Below, piece by piece: positions 19,623-30,649 of a stretch of 64,000 nt of DNA. Made by a program: the position numbers and the translations under genes. Under the pieces are notes generated by a model. That model saw only the letters and a list, made by a program, of their open reading frames with translations. It was not told where the DNA came from and did no database searches. Numbering within the stretch: the first letter of the stretch is position 1; every line of letters starts with the position of its first letter. The DNA lies in contig NC_048538.1 of NCBI RefSeq assembly GCF_902806685.2, forward strand, positions 12,400,001 through 12,464,000, read 5' to 3'. This DNA is from Maniola hyperantus. Lineage: Eukaryota > Arthropoda > Insecta > Lepidoptera > Nymphalidae.

Positions 19623-22112
19623 ATGGAACACGCAAGACCACCACCAGAGCTTAGTGTGGATGGCAGCCCCGTCAGCCGGGCTGACGCGTGGAAAAAATGG
19701 AAAACGCAGTTTCAGTTGTTTATAAAAGCTGCAGGCGTGCATAAGGAAGATCCAGCGGTACAAACAAGCTTACTGATCAATTTAATAGGGCCCGATGGTT
19801 TTGATGTCTACCAAACATTTACTTTCGAAGCTGAGAAAGATCGCGATGACGTTGCAGTTTTGTTGAAAAAGTTTGACAACTACTTTGGTGTGAAACCGAA
19901 TATTACGTTAGCCAGGTACAATTTTTTTACCCGAAATCAAAGTGAAGGCGAATCAATAAATCAATACGTAACTGCGTTAAAACTTTTAAGCAAGACCTGT
20001 GTGTTTGCCGCGCTCGAAGAGGAGTTGATTAGAGACAGAATTGTGTGTGGAATAAGAAACACTGTAGTTCGGGATCGTTTACTTCGGAGCGACGAGTTAA
20101 CTTTAGAAAAGGCGATAAAAATATGCCAGGCCGATGAGGTTTCAATGGACGGCACTCGTCAGCTAGAATCTCATGCAGCAAGTTCGGGGCGAGCGTCCAT
20201 CGATGCGGTGGAAGCGCGCGGCGGATATCGTGGGGCTCCGAACCGGCAATGGAACGCAAGCAGTAGTGGTGGCCGCAACGCGCGAGGCAGCGCACGCGGC
20301 TCGACCGCCACGCGCCGAGGCGGTTACGCCGCCAGCGCCGCCGCCGTCGGCCGAGTCGACAGCCGTGCTCCGACGCCGTGTAAAAATTGTGGCAAATATT
20401 GTGATTCGCGTTCTTGTTTAGCGCTTGGTGTAAAGTGTTTTTTATGTGGAGGCTATAATCATTTTGCTAGGATGTGTGCAAATCGGGCTAAAAAAGTATA
20501 CGATATCGATGTTTATTCGGAGATACCCATAGAGGATTGCGATAGTGACGACGCCGAGTCGTTTTTCATATCAACAATTGCACATACATCGCAGCGTGAC
20601 TATGCGGACGAGTGGTATGAAACATTAACTGGTGAGTGTGGCGTTGAAAAGTTTAAACTAGACACAGGGGCAGATATAAATGTTATAGCACTAGAGAGGT
20701 TTTTGTCATTGGGGTATGATGCTAGCTTAATTAATGTGAAGAGTAATGTTAAACTCCAATCGTATAGTGGTGATATTATTCCTATAAAAGGACTATGTAA
20801 ATTAAAATGGTGGTATAAAAATAATTTATATATTTTGAAGTTTGCAGTAGCTAGTATTAGCTGTCAAAGTGTTCTGGGAAGGCATGCGTGTACAGAGTTA
20901 GGTTTAGTGAAACGCGTACATAATATAAATATATCTGCTTATGATCATTTGTTTCGCGGTATTGGTTGCCTTCCCGGTACATATAGCCTTGTTATAGATG
21001 AGTCTGTGAGTCCGGTGGTCAGCGCGCCGCGTAAGGTACCTCTAAGTCTCAGAGATAAGTTGCATACTGAGCTAAATAGAATGATCGAGGCTGGCGTGAT
21101 CAGAAAAGTTACTTATCCTACAAAATGGGTGAATTCATTAGTAATTGCGGCTAAGAAAAATGGTGGTATAAGGCTATGTCTTGATCCGCGTCCACTTAAT
21201 TGTGCGATTCAGCGGGCACACTTTCAGCTACCGACAATCAATGAATTAGCCACAAAGCTCAATGGGGCACAGTATTTTTCTGTATTGGACGCTAATTCTG
21301 GATTTTGGGCTATTAAATTAGATGACAAAAGTGCGGACTTGTGTACTTTCAGCACGCCGTTTGGAAGGTATCAATTTTTACGACTACCTTTTGGTCTGAA
21401 CTGTGCATCTGAGGTATTTCACTCAACACTTAAGCAGTTGCTAGAAGGATTAGAGGGGGTGGATTTATTCATTGATGACATAATCTGTTGGGGAGGAAAT
21501 AAATATGAGCATGATTTGAGGCTTACTGCGTTGCTAAATAGAGCACAAGAAATAAATCTAAAGTTTAACAAAGACAAATGTAAATTCTGTGTACAGGAGG
21601 TGGTTTATTTAGGGCATGTTTTTAACAAAAATGGAATGAAACCGGATAAGGAAAAGGTGAAGGCCATTAAAGACATGCCTACTCCGAATAGTAAGAAGTC
21701 GTTAGAGAGATTTTTGGGTGCTACTAATTACCTATCAAAATTTATTCCAAACTATTCGAATTATACTGTTCACCTTACTCGATTGCTTAAAAAGGAATCG
21801 GTGTGGTACTGGGATAGTATTCATGATGAAGCTATTGCGAAACTGAAAGATTTGGTTAGTAGTGCCCCGGTTTTAGCTTTGTATGACGTCACGCAGCCCG
21901 TGGTGTTGTCGGTAGATGCCAGCAGCGTCGCGCTCGGCGCAGTGCTCATGCAGGACGGGCGCCCGGTCGAATACGCGTCGCGCACACTCACGGACACACA
22001 GACTAGGTACGCTCAAATTGAGAAAGAGCTTCTCGCTATTGTGTACGCTTGTGAAAAGTTTCATCAATATATATATGGTAAAAAAAGCAGTAGTTGTAGA
22101 AACAGATCATAA
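19623..22112 (+). CDS. gypsy (mag-like) gag-pol, first part: gag, protease, RT, start of RNase H
   Basis: Start ATG 19623 follows a 107-base leader after the LTR. Domains in order: gag capsid-like region (about 1-170), an RG/GR-rich basic stretch (about 195-250), a CCHC knuckle CFLCGGYNHFARMC (272-285), an aspartic protease with DTGAD at 347, reverse transcriptase (about 480-660) with LCLDPRPLN and the catalytic FIDD at 616-619, and the first half of RNase H (SVDASS near 765, EKELLAI near 800). The frame then ends after about ten out-of-frame residues at 22112, because a run of seven A at 22080-22086 is one base too long. The protein continues in the +1 frame. Function: capsid formation and copying of the element RNA into DNA. 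Confidence 0.9.
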   Translation: MEHARPPPELSVDGSPVSRADAWKKWKTQFQLFIKAAGVHKEDPAVQTSLLINLIGPDGFDVYQTFTFEAEKDRDDVAVLLKKFDNYFGVKPNITLARYNFFTRNQSEGESINQYVTALKLLSKTCVFAALEEELIRDRIVCGIRNTVVRDRLLRSDELTLEKAIKICQADEVSMDGTRQLESHAASSGRASIDAVEARGGYRGAPNRQWNASSSGGRNARGSARGSTATRRGGYAASAAAVGRVDSRAPTPCKNCGKYCDSRSCLALGVKCFLCGGYNHFARMCANRAKKVYDIDVYSEIPIEDCDSDDAESFFISTIAHTSQRDYADEWYETLTGECGVEKFKLDTGADINVIALERFLSLGYDASLINVKSNVKLQSYSGDIIPIKGLCKLKWWYKNNLYILKFAVASISCQSVLGRHACTELGLVKRVHNINISAYDHLFRGIGCLPGTYSLVIDESVSPVVSAPRKVPLSLRDKLHTELNRMIEAGVIRKVTYPTKWVNSLVIAAKKNGGIRLCLDPRPLNCAIQRAHFQLPTINELATKLNGAQYFSVLDANSGFWAIKLDDKSADLCTFSTPFGRYQFLRLPFGLNCASEVFHSTLKQLLEGLEGVDLFIDDIICWGGNKYEHDLRLTALLNRAQEINLKFNKDKCKFCVQEVVYLGHVFNKNGMKPDKEKVKAIKDMPTPNSKKSLERFLGATNYLSKFIPNYSNYTVHLTRLLKKESVWYWDSIHDEAIAKLKDLVSSAPVLALYDVTQPVVLSVDASSVALGAVLMQDGRPVEYASRTLTDTQTRYAQIEKELLAIVYACEKFHQYIYGKKSSSCRNRS

Positions 22113-23559
22113 ACCACTAGAGAGTATATTTAAAAAAGCCTTGGTGTCTAATCCAGTGCGTTTACAACGAATGTTACTTCGACTTCAAGGTTATGATTTG
22201 ATTATTAAGTATGTACCTGGTAAATATATGTTCATTGCTGATACTTTATCGCGTGCGCCGCGTCCAGACTCTTTTGAAAGTGAGCTAGATGTTAAATTAT
22301 TGCATGAAGTAAATCTTTTATTTGAGCATGTTCAAATGTCTGCAAATAAGTTGAGTTTAGTGCGAACTGAAACTTCAAAAGACAGCGATCTTAATCAACT
22401 CTGCGAGTACATTGTTAAGGGATGGCCGGCGCGAAAAGATGATGTTTACGATAAATTAAAGCCTTATTGGTCGTTACGAGATGAGTTGATTGTGGTGGAC
22501 GGTATCATATTTAAAAATAAATTAATACTAGTTCCAGTTTCTTTAAGAAGTCAAATGTTAAACATCGTTCACGACGGCCATCTTGGAATAGATCGATGCA
22601 AGAGGCGTGCGCGCGAAGTTTTATTCTGGCCTAGTATTACAAATGATATAGAACTTTACGTTAAGCGGTGCAAAGTTTGTCAGGAGAACTTAAACACACA
22701 AAGTAAAGAACCCTTGATTCCAGTGCAGATTCCTCGCCTACCGTGGAATAAAATTGGGGCTGATATATTTGAATATAGGAAACAATATTATTTGATATTA
22801 GTAGATTACTATTCAGGTTTTGTTGAAGTATGTGATTTAAAAAATATTTGTTCTAAATCTGTAATAACGGCGATGAGGGAAAACTTTGCTAGACACGGAA
22901 TTCCTGAACTGGTCATAAGTGACAACGCAACTCAATTTTCTAGCCGTGATTTCAAAAGGTTTGCTAGTGAGTGGGGATTTAATCACGTAACTTCATCGCC
23001 AAATTATCCCCAATCAAATGGCAAGAGTGAGCGAGCTGTACAGACGGTAAAGAAGTTACTTGTTAAATCTATTAATAGCAATAGTGATTTCTACCTTAAC
23101 CTGCTTTGTTATAGAAATACACCACGTGATAAGGACTTAAGCTCACCTGCACAGCTATTAATGGGACGTAGACTAAACTGCAGGCTTCCAGTTCATCCTG
23201 ATTTATTAAAGCCAAAGGTTGTGCACGACAAAGAATACGAGTATCTAATTAATAGGCAGAGGAAAGTCAAAATGTATTATGATAGGCATTGTAAAAACTT
23301 ACCAGAGTTAGATTTGGGAGATCAGGTGATCATGCAGGATGGGGACAAGAAAACTAGAGGTCAAGTTGTGGCCAAAGCTCCAGCTCCACGATCATATGTA
23401 GTGCAGAATAACATAGGTAGAACCTATCGTAGAAATCGCCGCCATTTAAAAAAATGTGAACCCCAACTTCATGATTCTCCTGACCCCCCACCTCATGATT
23501 CTCCTGACCCCCCCACCTCAACCAGGTTCAAGTACAGATGGTCCCGACGTCAGGGGTGA
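22087..23559 (+). CDS. gypsy (mag-like) pol, second part: end of RNase H and integrase
   Basis: Continues the same polyprotein one base out of register with the first part. The rest of RNase H (VETDHKPL) is followed by an H2C2 zinc domain (HDGHLGIDRCK then CKVC), the integrase core with D in GADIFEY, D in SDNATQF and E in NGKSERA, and a C-terminal region (TYRRNRRHLKKC). Near the end a 24-base unit encoding HDSPDPPP is duplicated, and the second copy has seven C against six in the first. A coherent basic tail (MTRKRAKRL) lies in the next frame up to 23647, so the stop at 23557-23559 is probably another one-base shift. The integrase inserts the cDNA. Apart from the two indels I see no damage. 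Confidence 0.88.
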   Translation, partial: AVVVETDHKPLESIFKKALVSNPVRLQRMLLRLQGYDLIIKYVPGKYMFIADTLSRAPRPDSFESELDVKLLHEVNLLFEHVQMSANKLSLVRTETSKDSDLNQLCEYIVKGWPARKDDVYDKLKPYWSLRDELIVVDGIIFKNKLILVPVSLRSQMLNIVHDGHLGIDRCKRRAREVLFWPSITNDIELYVKRCKVCQENLNTQSKEPLIPVQIPRLPWNKIGADIFEYRKQYYLILVDYYSGFVEVCDLKNICSKSVITAMRENFARHGIPELVISDNATQFSSRDFKRFASEWGFNHVTSSPNYPQSNGKSERAVQTVKKLLVKSINSNSDFYLNLLCYRNTPRDKDLSSPAQLLMGRRLNCRLPVHPDLLKPKVVHDKEYEYLINRQRKVKMYYDRHCKNLPELDLGDQVIMQDGDKKTRGQVVAKAPAPRSYVVQNNIGRTYRRNRRHLKKCEPQLHDSPDPPPHDSPDPPTSTRFKYRWSRRQG

Positions 23560-23786
23560 GATAGATGCTGGCTGTCTAAAAGAAACCCATCTCTCTCCTC
23601 CTATGACAAGGAAAAGAGCTAAGAGGCTACAATTAGACATTGATTAAAAACTGTAATTCTTTAGTAAATAATGTATTGGTGTGTAATTTTTTTTTTCTTA
23701 AATTGTTTTGTTTATTTGCATATTGTTTGTTTTATTTGTATTTTTTTTTCTTTGTTGGGGAAGATAATCCTATGTTAATTTGTTTA

Positions 23787-23798
23787 TTATGGGGGAGA
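23787..23798 (+). promoter_or_regulatory. Polypurine tract of the mag-like element
   Basis: TTATGGGGGAGA directly precedes the 3' LTR. Confidence 0.7.
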
Positions 23799-23859
23799 TG
23801 TTGTGGGTATTCTACAATAAAGTTAGTTGTCATCCGATACGCGTTTCATTAACACAACA
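23799..23859 (+). repeat. 3' LTR of the mag-like element
   Basis: All 61 bases match the 5' LTR. Followed by the target duplication GGCGT. Confidence 0.9.
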
Positions 23860-24169
23860 GGCGTAAATAAAATCATATCGAAATAAAGGTAAGGCCAAGT
23901 CGATAGATAGCTAATAAGTAATACGCTCGGATCAAAACTCAAAACATTCCGTATCTCTTTATAGTTTGAAATGTTGAAGTCAATTTCAAGGTAGTTTCTG
24001 GTAATAAGTAATCCAGTGATATCCAAACTGATCTCAATTGCACTGGTAAACTAGAGCATTACTTAGTCCTGGTTTTTGTTATTCAGTAAATTGGAAGCGT
24101 AGTGGCAGCGTTCTGGGCCCATAACCTGATAAAATATAAATTAAAAGCTAGTTTCAACCCGGAATAAGC

Positions 24170-24343
24170 GCAACGCAATTTGTTGCTTCACTTAGGAGTT
24201 GAATTTTCAAAATTCCTTTCTTAGCGGATGCCTACGTCATAATAGCTATCTGCATGCTGAATTTCAGCCCGATCCGTCGTAGTTTCCGCGAGTTGTTTGA
24301 GTTGTGCGTTGAAAGATCAGTCAGTCAGTCACCTTTTCCTAAG
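24170..24343 (+). mobile_element. Helitron-like repeat, family B, partial
   Basis: Carries CCTTTCTTAGCGGATGCCTA, TTTCAGCCCGATCCGTC and a (CAGT)n tail as in the full copy at 30382-30616. The CTAG end is missing. Confidence 0.6.
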
Positions 24344-24858
24344 ATAAGAAAGATTAGTTAATTACATATCTAGGTATCTCTGGTAGGTATCTATGCAGGT
24401 ATTGGTTAGGTACTTATTGAGAGCAGCTAGTTTTTAAGAAACACTTAGGTATGGCTCGCCTTATAACTTCAAAGACACACTGCTTTTTTAATGACCTTTG
24501 ATTAGGTAGGTAGGTATTACCTATTTGAAAACCAAATTTAAGATGTAAAAAATACCTACCTAGGTACCTACTTACCTACCTAATTTAAATAATTTATTAA
24601 GTATAATGAATTGCAAAATTATGCTAATCTGTGTTGCGACTTGCGATACACGAATCGGCATTTAAATAATTATTAAATCTCTTAAATATAATATCTTGAT
24701 TTCTTTTATTTTAATTCACTAATCAGATTTACCGTTTCATAAAATAATAACTCGTTATAGTAGTTACTATCTACTACCTAGGTAAGTACCTAAGTATAAT
24801 TATTTTAATCATGTTAGCAAATAGTTTATTCACTACCCTATAATTTTTATTTCAGTAA
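24344..24858. other. No gene seen; TACCTA tracts
   Basis: Dense TACCTACCTAGGTACCTAC tracts at 24555-24583 and 24770-24790, otherwise AT-rich. Confidence 0.5.
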
Positions 24859-25051
24859 ACGACTTGGATTCCTTGTTCCGAGAGTTTTTATCAAGTCATC
24901 AAAGGACATCAATCAACAAGTTGAAGAGACCGCACCGCTGCGCATCGTCGCGTCGTCGTCGCTCGTCGCCCAGTCGCCGGTCTGTTTGATTCCAAACTTC
25001 AAAGCCAAACAACGAAAAATGTGGCAAAATGCTGCTGTAAAAGACTACTAA
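24859..25051 (+). other. Unassigned open segment after a splice-acceptor-like site
   Basis: TTTTTATTTCAG at 24844-24855 precedes a 64-codon open stretch with a serine/alanine-coding GC-rich part (ATCGTCGCGTCGTCGTCGCT). No motif recognised and no donor could be paired with it. It may be an exon of an unrecognised transcript or chance. The CpG-rich patch continues to about 25240. Confidence 0.2.
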
Positions 25052-25432
25052 CGCCATCTATTAGAATGTACGCGAACTAGCTCGTTTTCCGTTGTTGCTA
25101 AGCACGCCGCATCAACGTCACGGCACGTCACGGTGACACTTGACAACATGAGTACATTGCGTGCGAGCGAGACAGATGAACAACAAACGGTTTTCATCGA
25201 TTCGCCGCTTAGCGCATGCCAAGTGCGAGTTGCGAGGCTCTATATGAAAACGAATTAAAAACATTTTCGCTGCGTGACTGCAGTAGGCAGCGTGTTTTTT
25301 CTTTCCTGGATTTATGAATGAATGATTTTATTATTTTGCTTTTTTTATTGAAAAATGAAGCTGTACCTACAAAGTATGGTATGGTAAAGAACTACCTACC
25401 TAGGAAGAAAAAATATGAAGTAGGTACTTACA

Positions 25433-25463
25433 TCCATACTAATATTATAAATGCGAAAGTGTC

Positions 25464-25502
<39 letters not shown>

Positions 25503-25667
25503 GCTAGCTTTTCACGGCGCAACAGTTCAACCGATTTTGACGGAATTTGGTACAGAGATAGCTTGCATCCCGGGGAAGGACATAGGCATTTTTATCCCGG
25601 AAAAACGGGATCCCACGGGATTTTTAAAAACTAAATCCACGCGGACTAAGTCGCGGGCATTCTCTAG
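25433..25667 (+). mobile_element. Helitron-like repeat, family A, intact ends
   Basis: Begins TCCATACTAATATTATAAAT preceded by A, and ends TCTCTAG followed by T: the TC...CTAG structure inserted between A and T expected of Helitrons. The subterminal hairpin GCGGACTAAGTCGCGGGC lies before the end. It contains a (GTCT)n tract at 25463-25500. At 235 bp it has no coding capacity. It is the best-bounded family A copy in the window. Confidence 0.7.
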
Positions 25668-27139
25668 TACTTAATGAGTATACCTACCTAATAGGCAATA
25701 GGTACTTAGGTAGATAAGTAGGTATTATTTTATATTTATTACCTAATTAAAATACCTACTTAATTGTATCAAAATCCTTGTTAAAATAAAATAAAATTTA
25801 AATAACCGAAACAGATAAATAAAATATAAAATTACTTAGATAAAACCTACCTAATTGATAGAAAACAGTTGATAGGTATATACTTATTGTACCTACATAT
25901 GTATCTAATAGGTACCTATGTAAGTACCTATTTGTATTTTCTTTGGTTAGTACCTAAGTAAAAAGCTAATTTTACCTGTAAGTACGAATTTGTTTTGGTT
26001 TACTCTATAAAAATTTCATAGAATGAATTGACAATAGATAGTGTAGTTCGGTACCTACCTAATTGGCTACAGATTTACGCAGAGTGCTTTTAAAAATAGA
26101 CCCAATAAAGATATAGATAGACCACGTTCGCTTAAAATAATCTATTTTATCAGTCGTAGTAAATACATACAACGATTTCACAGTGGACTCGTATCGTATC
26201 CATTCGTATTTACATAACTCACACATTGAAAAACTAAACCGCTCTGTCTTTTCCATCCAGTTTTATATTGCCGTTTCACCTCACTTTTACTGACACGCAA
26301 TGTCCACTTAAGTTTTTCAAAAGTTAACAATAGACTCTAGCATTAGGCCGGCAAGTTCTATTTTTCCTTGATAATCAGCGAGAAACAGTGCGTGTATGAA
26401 GTTGTGTCTGTGTGAGTGTTTAATTAACACACACATTAAAATGACAATTGAAAGGGTGCTACTACAGAGATCTACTCATATGGTGCTACCCTGTTAACTC
26501 GCCTGAATTTCACAAGGATAACGTTTTACAGTTTACTTGAGTTTACTCCATCATTTCATATGAATCTTAAAGACAATAAAGGATAAGGCGAAAACTTAGT
26601 GACTTTGCATACATTGGTAACTCTCCCCAAATTACTATAGCAATCGATTTTCACGAATATAAGATATACATGGATTAATTATTTCTTCATTTTATCTCAA
26701 GATAGAATAATATCTTAGATGCATCAACTCCACAGACCACCACCTATAGACGCCTAATAGCCGAACACCCGCGCTCGCCAAGCTTAGGCACTTGCTGAGC
26801 ATAAAAGTTGACCCACGCCCGTTCGGTACCCTCATTCCGCACATTGTTTTGATTATGTGACTTTTAAGTCCACCAATCACAACAAAGCATTCTCCCTTGT
26901 CCCCCGCCAACATTTTACGATTTGTTTTCATGCAAAACCTTGTATATGCGTAATCTAGTAGTTGAATTCTCTGTGATCAACTCTTACCACCGAGTGAGAC
27001 AATAGTCGTACCTACCTAACTAAATAATTTTCTTGTGTAAAGTATGAAGTTTTCTTTAACAGTGAGGTTATGTTCGTACCGTATAGATTGTAGCCTTATT
27101 AGCGGTGTTCGGTAAGTAAACCAGCTGGTGTCTTGTCGG
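25668..27139. other. No gene supported
   Basis: TACCTA tracts to about 26050, then mixed sequence. A - strand open stretch at 26692-26931 has no family motif I can defend and may be a repeat. Confidence 0.4.
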
Positions 27140-27590
27140 TCAATCAATCAGCCCGTTTGCGTCCACTGCTGGACATAGGCCTTCCCAAGAGCGCACCACC
27201 ACACACGATCATCTGCCTTCCTCATCCATCCACTTCCCGCTACCTTCTTAAGGTCGTCAGTCCAGCGGGTTGGAGCCGTTGGAGGTCGTCCCACACTGCG
27301 CTTGCCGATACGCGGTCTCCACTCCAGAACACGGCCCCAGCGGCCATCGGTTCTGCGGCAGACGTGGCCTGCCCACTGCCACTTTAGCTGGCTAATTCGT
27401 TGAGCTATGTCAGTCACTTACAGATTTTGTCCCTCAGAGAGACACCCAACATAGCCCGCTCCAAAGCACCCTGAGCGACTTTAAACTTGTGGACAAGGCC
27501 AACTGTCAGTGTCCACATCTCAGCGCCATACGTCATCACAGGTAGGAAACACTCATTAAAGACTTTCGTCTTTATCCTGTTGCCTGTCTA
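27140..27590 (-). pseudogene. RTE-type LINE ORF2 C-terminal fragment
   Basis: The - strand reads VMTYGAEMWTL and RAMLGVSLRDK upstream and, after an in-frame stop at 27418-27420, VTDIAQRISQLKWQWAGHVC, GRPPTAPTRWTDDLKK and YVQQWTQTG. These are the standard final motifs of RTE-clade ORF2. A few residues are missing at the stop. Only the last fifth of the ORF remains. Confidence 0.8.
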
Positions 27591-27810
27591 TCGGTATTCT
27601 AGTAGATAGGTATTAGGACTATTAGGTACCTATTAGGCACACTCTCCTAAGTATACTTAGGTACTTATTATTCCTATACTTAGGAGAGTGTGCCCAAGAA
27701 CTTTTTGACCTGGTTCCTCCTTCACCTTTGTACTATCGTACCCACGCAAGGCATCGGTAAGGTCTACACCCGTACGTAGTCGAAATTCCACGGATTTGCC
27801 GCCTCATTTC

Positions 27811-27975
27811 CAATTCGAAACGCTAGGATTTGGAACACCCTTTCAGGATTAGTTTTCCCCTTCAATTATAATATTGGTACCTTCAAGTTAAGAGCGAATA
27901 GGCATCTTCTAGACAAGCGCGCTCCATGTTAGGCTGCATCATCACTTGCCACCATTGATTGCAGCCAAGCGCGAA
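27811..27975 (+). pseudogene. LINE ORF2 C-terminal tail, degenerate
   Basis: Fragments in different frames read RIWNTLS-like, FPFNYN, GTFK and ANRHLLDKRAPC-like text, the last segment of Jockey/CR1-type ORF2. GGCATCTTCTAGACAAGCGC also appears, reversed, in the MADF gene intron near 47980. Confidence 0.45.
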
Positions 27976-28285
27976 CTACGAAGTAGATACCTACTTATTA
28001 AGTAGTCACTAGCTTTCACAAGTTACAATTCTGCTGTAGGATTTATCTCGGGATTAGCCGTGGAAATCGCAATTCAAGTGTACCGTGTCTATCGCACACT
28101 TAAACCCAATCTACTCACACGTAGAGAATGAGACATCGTATCTACAAACTTTCGCACACAGATATAACAATGCACGCAAAAATGAACCCTAATGTTTGGG
28201 CACCCTCCGATATGCCCTACATTCACAGTTTCGCGTGATAACCTCAAAAATATGAGTTTTTGAGAGGAAAAGACTATGTTTTTGT

Positions 28286-28507
28286 GTGATACCAGTATTT
28301 CCCTGTATTTACAGTGTTTATTTCAGTGATTTTTTGTATTTATTCGTTGTCAACAGTTTATCGAATCAGTGTATGGGTGCAAAAGTTTTCGGTGAAAATT
28401 CTATAGGGTTTTCAGAGGTGTTTTTCGTGTCATCCGGTCAAAGAGCGCAAGAATGTGGCGTGCTGTGCGCTTATTATTGCACGGTTATTTATGATATTGC
28501 ACCGTGA
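28286..28507 (+). other. Unassigned open stretch
   Basis: A 73-codon frame rich in hydrophobic residues, ending just before the TA-flanked element at 28523. No motif recognised, and no splice or promoter support. Likely non-coding. Confidence 0.2.
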
Positions 28508-29657
28508 AATTACCGTGACGTAAGGGAAACGCTGGTATAGTCGTCAGTGTACCGATACCCGTCAGATTGTAAAAAATGGTCAGCTATTAATTTCTAGCAA
28601 AAACTAAATGAAAACTTTTTATGGCAACATATTTGTGATAGTATTTTCCATAAATTAGTATAACAACATTTAATCCAAACTATAATAGCGTTGGAGAAAA
28701 ACGCATTCAAAGTTAGCATTTTCAAAATTTGTGTTTTTAGCCAGGTTTAGTCACTGAATCGTAGTCCTACATGCTAGTATTCGAAGAAAGTTTTGAAACA
28801 TCTATTGGCCACTCTGGTAAATCTGATTATTTTATACAACAGTCAAGTTAATTTTCTAACGAAATAATCTATAAAACTGTGTTTATTTTATTATTATTTA
28901 TGATTTAACGCATGTGACATCTATTGGTACTTTGAAAACCCTACTTGACCCAATACTCGTCAAAATTCATACTATTTTGACGGTTACTGGGACACACTAG
29001 AAAAATGAACGTAATACCGACACTGTTCAATTTTAAACCTTATTGCAACGTGATAAGAGTATCAGTTGCGGTACACAGACAGTGACTGTTTTGGACAGTT
29101 AATCTGTACTTTAATTGAAGATGGAATGTTTTTATTTTTTAACCTGACTACGACGAAGTTAAAGTTTTATAATTTTAGCATGCTGTGTAATGTTTATCTG
29201 TTCCCGTATATATTTGGCCGAGTGAAGTGAGGTCTCTGAGTCTACTTAAGTGAAATGGCACTTGTCCGTCTGTCCGTCAGAGCCTTATAACTTCTGAATT
29301 ACAGACCGCAATTACTTCAAATTTAAACATAATATGAAAACTGACGGCGTTCAGCCGAATATTACAAAAATATATACAAAAATATAAAAGCTTTATTTCA
29401 GCGGGGCTCTCTTATGAAATAGGGAGTTTTAAAGTGGCGATTGAATTCGACGCTATATGTCAAAAACGGTGACATATTAGAGACTGAAACTTGTGTATAA
29501 TTTCAGTTACATCGTGCATCGAGACCAATAATTAATCTATGATATCGTGTACTTGAACAACAAAAATTAAAATCAGATATATGTTATAAAGAAACGAAAT
29601 TATTTAATTTTTAATGGGCATCAGTATTTTTAACATAACTTTACAATAATCTTAATA

Positions 29658-30263
29658 TTCGGTTGGGGAAAAAGTTTCTTCGCATTTTTAAGAAAATTCA
29701 AAAAAAAACTTAGTACAGTTTATTTACATTTAACTAAAGTATGTAGATACCATTTTGTTCGATAACTTTTTGCCATCTTGTAGGTAGGGACATGATCCCA
29801 TTGCTATAGAAATTTTGGGACTTCCGATCAAAATACCGCGACAAGTGGTTTTGGCAGTCCTCTAGTGATGTTGTAACCCTGACACTGCCTAAAGAATTCT
29901 GAAGAGACCGAAACAGCTAGAAATCTAAAGATGCAAGGTCAGGACTATACGGCGGATGCATTAACACCTCCCAGCCAAACTTTCTTAACTTTTGCTGAGT
30001 GGCTAAAGATGTGTGAAGTCTAGCGTTATCACGATGAAAAACCACACCCCTTCTGTTGATTAATTCCAGCCGCTTTCTCTCAACTTCTTGCTTTAATCTT
30101 ATCAGTTGTTCGCAGTAGAGTTCAGAATCGATGGTCCTGCCTGGTGATAACAGCTCATAATGAATAATTCCCTTCCAATCCCACCACACACACAGCATCA
30201 CCTCGTTGCGAGTTAACCCGGGTTTCGCCACAGTCTGTGAAGCCTGACCGGCCTTTGACCACG
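29658..30263 (-). pseudogene. mariner transposase C-terminal half with one terminal repeat (cecropia-like)
   Basis: The + strand left edge GGTTGGGGAAAAAGTTTCTT next to TA is a typical mariner terminal repeat. On the - strand the frame reads SWSKAGQASQTVAKPGL, then VWWDWKGIIHYELL (first catalytic D), VVFHRDNARLHTS (second D) and HPPYSPDLASLDF (third D, of the DD34D triad). A TAG at 29917-29919 interrupts it directly after that motif; mariner-like C-terminal residues continue to about 29730 (WQKVIEQNG). The N-terminal DNA-binding half and the other terminal repeat are missing. Inactive. Confidence 0.85.
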
Positions 30264-30381
30264 ACTTTCACCGTTAAAGCAAGTGATTTGATGATTTCAA
30301 GCTTATTTCGTGGTTTAACGACATATTATTATGTAGATAACGGCTACATTCCACGATTAGTTTATTAATTTTATTTTTCGA

Positions 30382-30616
30382 CTAGCTTATGCTCGCGACT
30401 TCGTCCACGTGGACTACAAAATTTCAAAACCCTCTTTCACCCCCTTAGGGGTTGAATTTTCAAAAATCCTTTCTTAGCGGATGCCTACGTCATAATAGCT
30501 ATCTGCATGCCAAATTTCAGCCCGATCCGTCCAGTAGTTTGAGCTGTGCGTTGATAGATCAGTCAGTCAGTCATTCAGTCAGTCAGTCAGTCACCTTTTC
30601 CTTTTATATATATAGA
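30382..30616 (-). mobile_element. Helitron-like repeat, family B, intact ends
   Basis: Read on the - strand it starts TCTATATATATAAAAGGAAA and ends GCGAGCATAAGCTAG, flanked by A and T. It contains (ACTG)n and the CGGATGCCTACGTCATAATA block. Other copies: 49594-49803, 33929-34075 and 24170-24343. Confidence 0.65.
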
Positions 30617-30649
30617 TATCTCGACCCAATTGCACGATCTTTGCAATTG

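Larger units (their letters stand above)
19455..23859 (+). mobile_element. Full-length mag-like gypsy LTR retrotransposon (4405 bp)
   Basis: Two identical 61-bp LTRs (19455-19515 and 23799-23859) bound a gag-pol region, with the 5-bp target duplication GGCGT at 19450-19454 and 23860-23864. The very short LTRs, one gag-pol frame, a single CCHC knuckle and lack of env resemble the mag group known from Bombyx; the clade assignment is from memory of that group. Identical LTRs and the intact duplication indicate recent insertion. Two single-base homopolymer expansions break the frame. Confidence 0.9.

Noticed and set aside
22080..22112. Programmed -1 frameshift at an A-run in the gypsy pol
   Set aside because: The downstream frame is reached by +1, not -1, and the site lies inside RNase H, where such shifts are not expected. 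A one-base expansion explains it.
24555..24590. Telomere-type repeats
   Set aside because: The insect telomere unit is TTAGG; these tracts are TACCTA/TAGGTA and interspersed everywhere.
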